Shown here piece by piece: positions 62,323-64,000 of a stretch of DNA of 64,000 nt. The stretch comes from Phycisphaerales bacterium (GTDB lineage Bacteria; Planctomycetota; Phycisphaerae; UBA1845), in NCBI GenBank assembly GCA_020852275.1, contig JADZBE010000011.1, positions 1 through 64,000 of the forward strand. Direction: 5' to 3'. The stretch's first letter is position 1. Each line of letters starts with the position of its first letter. The notes below the pieces were generated by a model. That model was not told the origin of the DNA. It saw only the letters and a list, made by a program, of their open reading frames with translations, and made no database searches. The translations under genes were made by a program, and so were the position numbers.

Positions 62323-63858
62323 TTACCGGCGCGGCTTTGTATGGAAGCAGGCGCCGAGGGCGAAGGTCCAGGTTGTGCCGATGATGATCCACCACGGCCA
62401 GACGACGTGGTCCAGCACCGGCGGGAAGAAGAGGTCGCGCCATTCGGGGGGGATGTGAAGCCGTGCGACTCCATCCGGGGAGCGGGAAAACTGACCGAAG
62501 CGGATCCACAAGAGAACGGCGACCGAAGAGAGCATGATGTACAGGTTCAGGCGGTCGCTGCCGCGCGTCCTCGTCAGAACGCCGAGCAGAAAAACGCCGA
62601 GCATGGCCCCGAACACCATGCCCACCCATTGCAGGGCTTCCCACAGGAGCGCCTTGGACGTGAGGTTGAAGATGAACGCCACCGTCGCCAGCGCGGCGCC
62701 GAAGAGGAACGTCGAAATGCGGGCGACGCGCAAGTGGTGCTGCTCGGACGCCTTCGCGCCGAACCACGGACGGTAGATGTCGGTCACCGCGCTGGACGAC
62801 AACGCGCCGATGGCCGACGCCAGACTGGACATCGAAGCCGCGAGGATCGCCGTGACGAGTAGTCCTCGAAGCCCGGAGTTGAAAGGAAGCGCGTGGGCAA
62901 TGAAGAAAGGAAAGATCCGATCGGGCTTGAGATCCGCCGGGGGCTGCGGAACCGCGCCGCCTCTGTAATACAGAAACATCATCGTGCCGATCGAAAGAAA
63001 CAGCACGACGATGGGGAAGCCGGCGAAGAGGTTGAAGATCAGCGAACGTTGGCTTTCGCGCACGTTCTTACAGGTGAGCATTCGCTGCGTGAGGTCCTGG
63101 TCCGTGCCCAGCGCGGCCATGTTGGTGAGCGTGGAGCTGACCAGCAGGAGCCAGAAGAGTTTCTCCGCGGGGACGCCTTCACCGAGCTTCCAGGTGAACG
63201 TGTGCAGCTTGCCCGCGTTCCAGGCGGCTTGCACGTTCTCGTTCCACCCGCCGGGCGTCTGATGCAGCAGGAAGAGCAGCGCGGCCAGCCCGCCGATTAC
63301 GAACGTGCTCGCTTGGAGCAGGTCCGTCCAGAGGATCGCCTTGATGCCGCCGTGCATGGTGTAGGCCGTGCAGAGCACCAGCGTCCCCAGCACGACGATT
63401 TCCAGCCGCCAGTGGAAGACCTCCGACACGGCAAGGGAAGCGGCGAGCAGGCGGATGCCGCTGCCGACCAGCCGGGAAGACATGAAACACAGCGAGGCGG
63501 TGGTCTGCGTGCGCGGTCCGAACCGCTGCCCCAGATACTGATACACCGTGGTCACGGAGCCGCCGTAGAAGGCCGGCAGCAGCAGGAACACGATGAGCCA
63601 TCGACCGACGAACGCGCCGGCGTAGAGCTGCAGGTAGTTCCAGTCGCCGCGGTAGGCGTCGGCCGGCACGCCGACGATGGTCAGGGCGCTGACCTCCGTG
63701 GCGATGATGGAGATGCCGGCGAGCAGCCAGTGCTGCCGCCGCCCGCCGAGGAAGAAGTCCTTCGTGTCGCGCTCGTGGCGCCCCGCCCAGAAGCCCACGC
63801 CGAGCACGAGGATGAAGTAGCCCGTGAAGACCAGCCAGTCGAGCGGCCCGAAGACCAT
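62323..63858 (-). CDS. Sodium:solute symporter (SSS family)
   Basis: 511 residues, about 13 membrane helices. SSS hallmarks: TKDFFLGGRRQHWLLAGISI, ATEVSALTIVGVPADAYRGD, then LLVTAILAASMSSLASAIG (the conserved small-residue helix of the sodium site) and NSGLRGLL. A sugar or organic-acid substrate is likely but not determined. Unlike the symporter at 1001-2896, it has no long polar insert and no DUF3311 partner. The window's last 140 bp (63859-64000) show no further gene. Confidence 0.88.
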   Translation of the reverse strand: MVFGPLDWLVFTGYFILVLGVGFWAGRHERDTKDFFLGGRRQHWLLAGISIIATEVSALTIVGVPADAYRGDWNYLQLYAGAFVGRWLIVFLLLPAFYGGSVTTVYQYLGQRFGPRTQTTASLCFMSSRLVGSGIRLLAASLAVSEVFHWRLEIVVLGTLVLCTAYTMHGGIKAILWTDLLQASTFVIGGLAALLFLLHQTPGGWNENVQAAWNAGKLHTFTWKLGEGVPAEKLFWLLLVSSTLTNMAALGTDQDLTQRMLTCKNVRESQRSLIFNLFAGFPIVVLFLSIGTMMFLYYRGGAVPQPPADLKPDRIFPFFIAHALPFNSGLRGLLVTAILAASMSSLASAIGALSSSAVTDIYRPWFGAKASEQHHLRVARISTFLFGAALATVAFIFNLTSKALLWEALQWVGMVFGAMLGVFLLGVLTRTRGSDRLNLYIMLSSVAVLLWIRFGQFSRSPDGVARLHIPPEWRDLFFPPVLDHVVWPWWIIIGTTWTFALGACFHTKPRR

Positions 63859-64000
63859 GTGAGAACATCCGTGTTTGAGCCGTCCGGAAAGCCGCGTCTG
63901 GCGTTCCTCCGCGCGGCAGCATAACCTTATCCGCGCCTCGGTGACAGAAGAAAATCAGCGGTATGCGCAAGGGGCCGTGCGGTCGGCGCGAGGCGTGGAG

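Overview
The window is high-GC bacterial DNA. It most likely comes from a planctomycete (Planctomycetota, possibly a Phycisphaerae-like lineage). The reasons are exported proteins with dockerin-like calcium repeats, PEP-CTERM-type C-terminal anchors, multihaem cytochromes, SSS symporters, squalene-cyclase-type repeats, sparse Shine-Dalgarno use with several apparently leaderless genes, and many families of short palindromic dispersed repeats between genes and sometimes inside them. This placement is inferred from gene content only; there is no rRNA gene.

Layout. 1-5520: end of a secreted dockerin-type protein, an SSS symporter with its DUF3311 partner, a hicBA pair and a halogenase-like flavoprotein. 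5521-8905: repeats, a broken GxxExxY gene, a DUF155 protein, a cupin and ndk. 8908-11783: pentahaem cytochrome and a second dockerin-type protein. 12121-18752: two DUF21/CBS proteins, a FecR-like protein, an NtrC-type regulator and a terpenoid-cyclase-fold protein. 19446-26773: PEP-CTERM protein, lipoprotein, half-length UvrA, YdeI, DUF4272, DUF1801 and YwqK-like proteins. 27099-34847: an integrated element in tRNA-Phe. 35539-42539: recG, LysM lipoprotein, TrkA-type protein, folC and tgt. 42539-46887: yajC, heptahaem cytochrome, membrane cytochrome-b-like protein and discoidin protein. 47176-53429: cdaA/cdaR, a kelch protein, a membrane protein and a laminin-B/PEP-CTERM protein. 53426-62173: a sulfur/sirohaem/haem operon. 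62323-63858: a second SSS symporter.

Two systems stand out. First, the sulfur operon starts at a near-consensus promoter followed within about 10 nt by a 45-codon reading frame, too short for routine gene calling, that contains six consecutive Cys codons. An intrinsic terminator and then the [4Fe-4S]-type cysH follow. This looks like a leaderless polycysteine attenuator controlling cysH, sulfite reductase, hemA, a cbiX-hemC fusion, a cobA-hemD fusion and hemB, joined downstream of cysH and sir by stop/start overlaps. The operon would make sulfide together with the sirohaem its reductase needs.

Second, the 7.7-kb element in tRNA-Phe carries its attachment core inside the integrase reading frame. 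A 53-bp identical repeat flanks it, and the frame stays open through both copies. In the integrated state the integrase ends in 20 codons specified by host tRNA DNA; in the excised circle it would end in a 71-codon tail that now sits alone at the far left end. The element also has a helicase-like ATPase, two small DNA-binding proteins, ORFan cargo, a 4 x 23-bp iteron array and a cluster of 10-bp-phased opposed repeats.
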